Source: Kurthia populi
GTDB lineage: Bacteria > Bacillota > Bacilli > Bacillales_A > Planococcaceae
Assembly: GCF_042686175.1 (NCBI RefSeq)
Contig: NZ_JBHUOR010000018.1
Location: forward strand, 40,861 to 104,860
Direction: 5' to 3'
DNA length: 64,000 bases
Shown here: in pieces, positions 63,993 to 64,000 of the stretch
Position numbering within the stretch: position 1 is the first letter of the stretch
Layout of the letters: the number at the start of each line of letters is the position of its first letter
Position numbers and translations under genes: made by a program
Notes under the pieces: generated by a model
Databases searched by the model: none
What the model saw: the letters and a program-made list of their open reading frames with translations, nothing else
Told to the model about the DNA's origin: nothing

Positions 63993-64000
63993 ATGTACAT
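63993..64000 (+). CDS. Start of a gene cut by the window edge
   Basis: GAGGTGAATAGT-ATG (63,993) is a good ribosome site and start, followed by TACAT. GTGTACAT and ATGTACA repeats lie upstream (63,917-63,945). Nothing can be said about the product. Confidence 0.4.

Overview
The window looks like a chromosome segment of a low-GC Gram-positive bacterium of the Bacillales, most like Lysinibacillus/Solibacillus (Planococcaceae-type). Evidence: strong AGGAGG-type ribosome sites, frequent TTG/GTG starts, U-tailed hairpin terminators, a YtrA-type GntR/ABC operon, a VanZ protein and a DoxX gene with a YodB/CatR-like operator. The genus is an inference; no rRNA or other marker is present.

Positions 1 to about 33,480 are the right-hand part of a prophage with a contractile tail. 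Read from the right end leftwards: integrase and lysogeny switch (30.0-33.3 kb: integrase, CI-like repressor, Cro-like protein, Rha/ORF6C antirepressor, with at least five copies of one palindromic operator); early and replication genes (20.2-29.5 kb: ERF annealing protein, DnaD-type initiator with iterons inside its gene, DnaC-type helicase loader, YopX and many small accessory proteins, RusA resolvase, a sigma-like regulator); packaging and head (12.2-20.1 kb: terminase, SPP1-type portal, gp7/MuF-type protein, scaffold, N4-gp56-type capsid, connectors); then neck, sheath, tube, tail chaperone, tape measure, hub, plug, spike and baseplate (0.7-12.2 kb). Nearly all of this lies on the minus strand in tightly overlapping genes. 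Lysis genes and the left attachment site are outside the window.

The most important find is at the left edge. Positions 1-685 carry a diversity-generating retroelement (DGR): an Avd-like four-helix protein gene, a template repeat with a dozen AAC codons, and the start of the gene in the reverse-transcriptase position. The variable target gene is not in the window and probably lies just to the left. Other unusual phage features are two about 68-nt RNA genes with near-perfect promoters and terminators running against the early operon, a roughly 15-fold excess of the Chi-like heptamer GRAGCGG over 12-26 kb, hairpins that carry the ribosome site of tiny leader peptides, an octapeptide W-P-x-x-P repeat in the tape measure, and a 36-codon ORF that copies the tape-measure N-terminus.

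From 33.6 kb to the end is ordinary chromosome: aquaporin, SET-domain protein, GIY-YIG protein, a second tyrosine recombinase lacking one catalytic residue, OsmC, an AraC/GyrI regulator, a secreted repeat protein, an extracellular nuclease, an FAD oxidoreductase, a chemotaxis-type protein, a six-gene YtrA-like ABC operon with a duplicated permease/accessory pair, a fatty-acid CoA ligase/thiolase operon, a sugar kinase, DoxX, a second Hsp70 with an uncharacterised partner, DinB and an MFS transporter. Three copies of a palindromic interspersed repeat sit between these genes.
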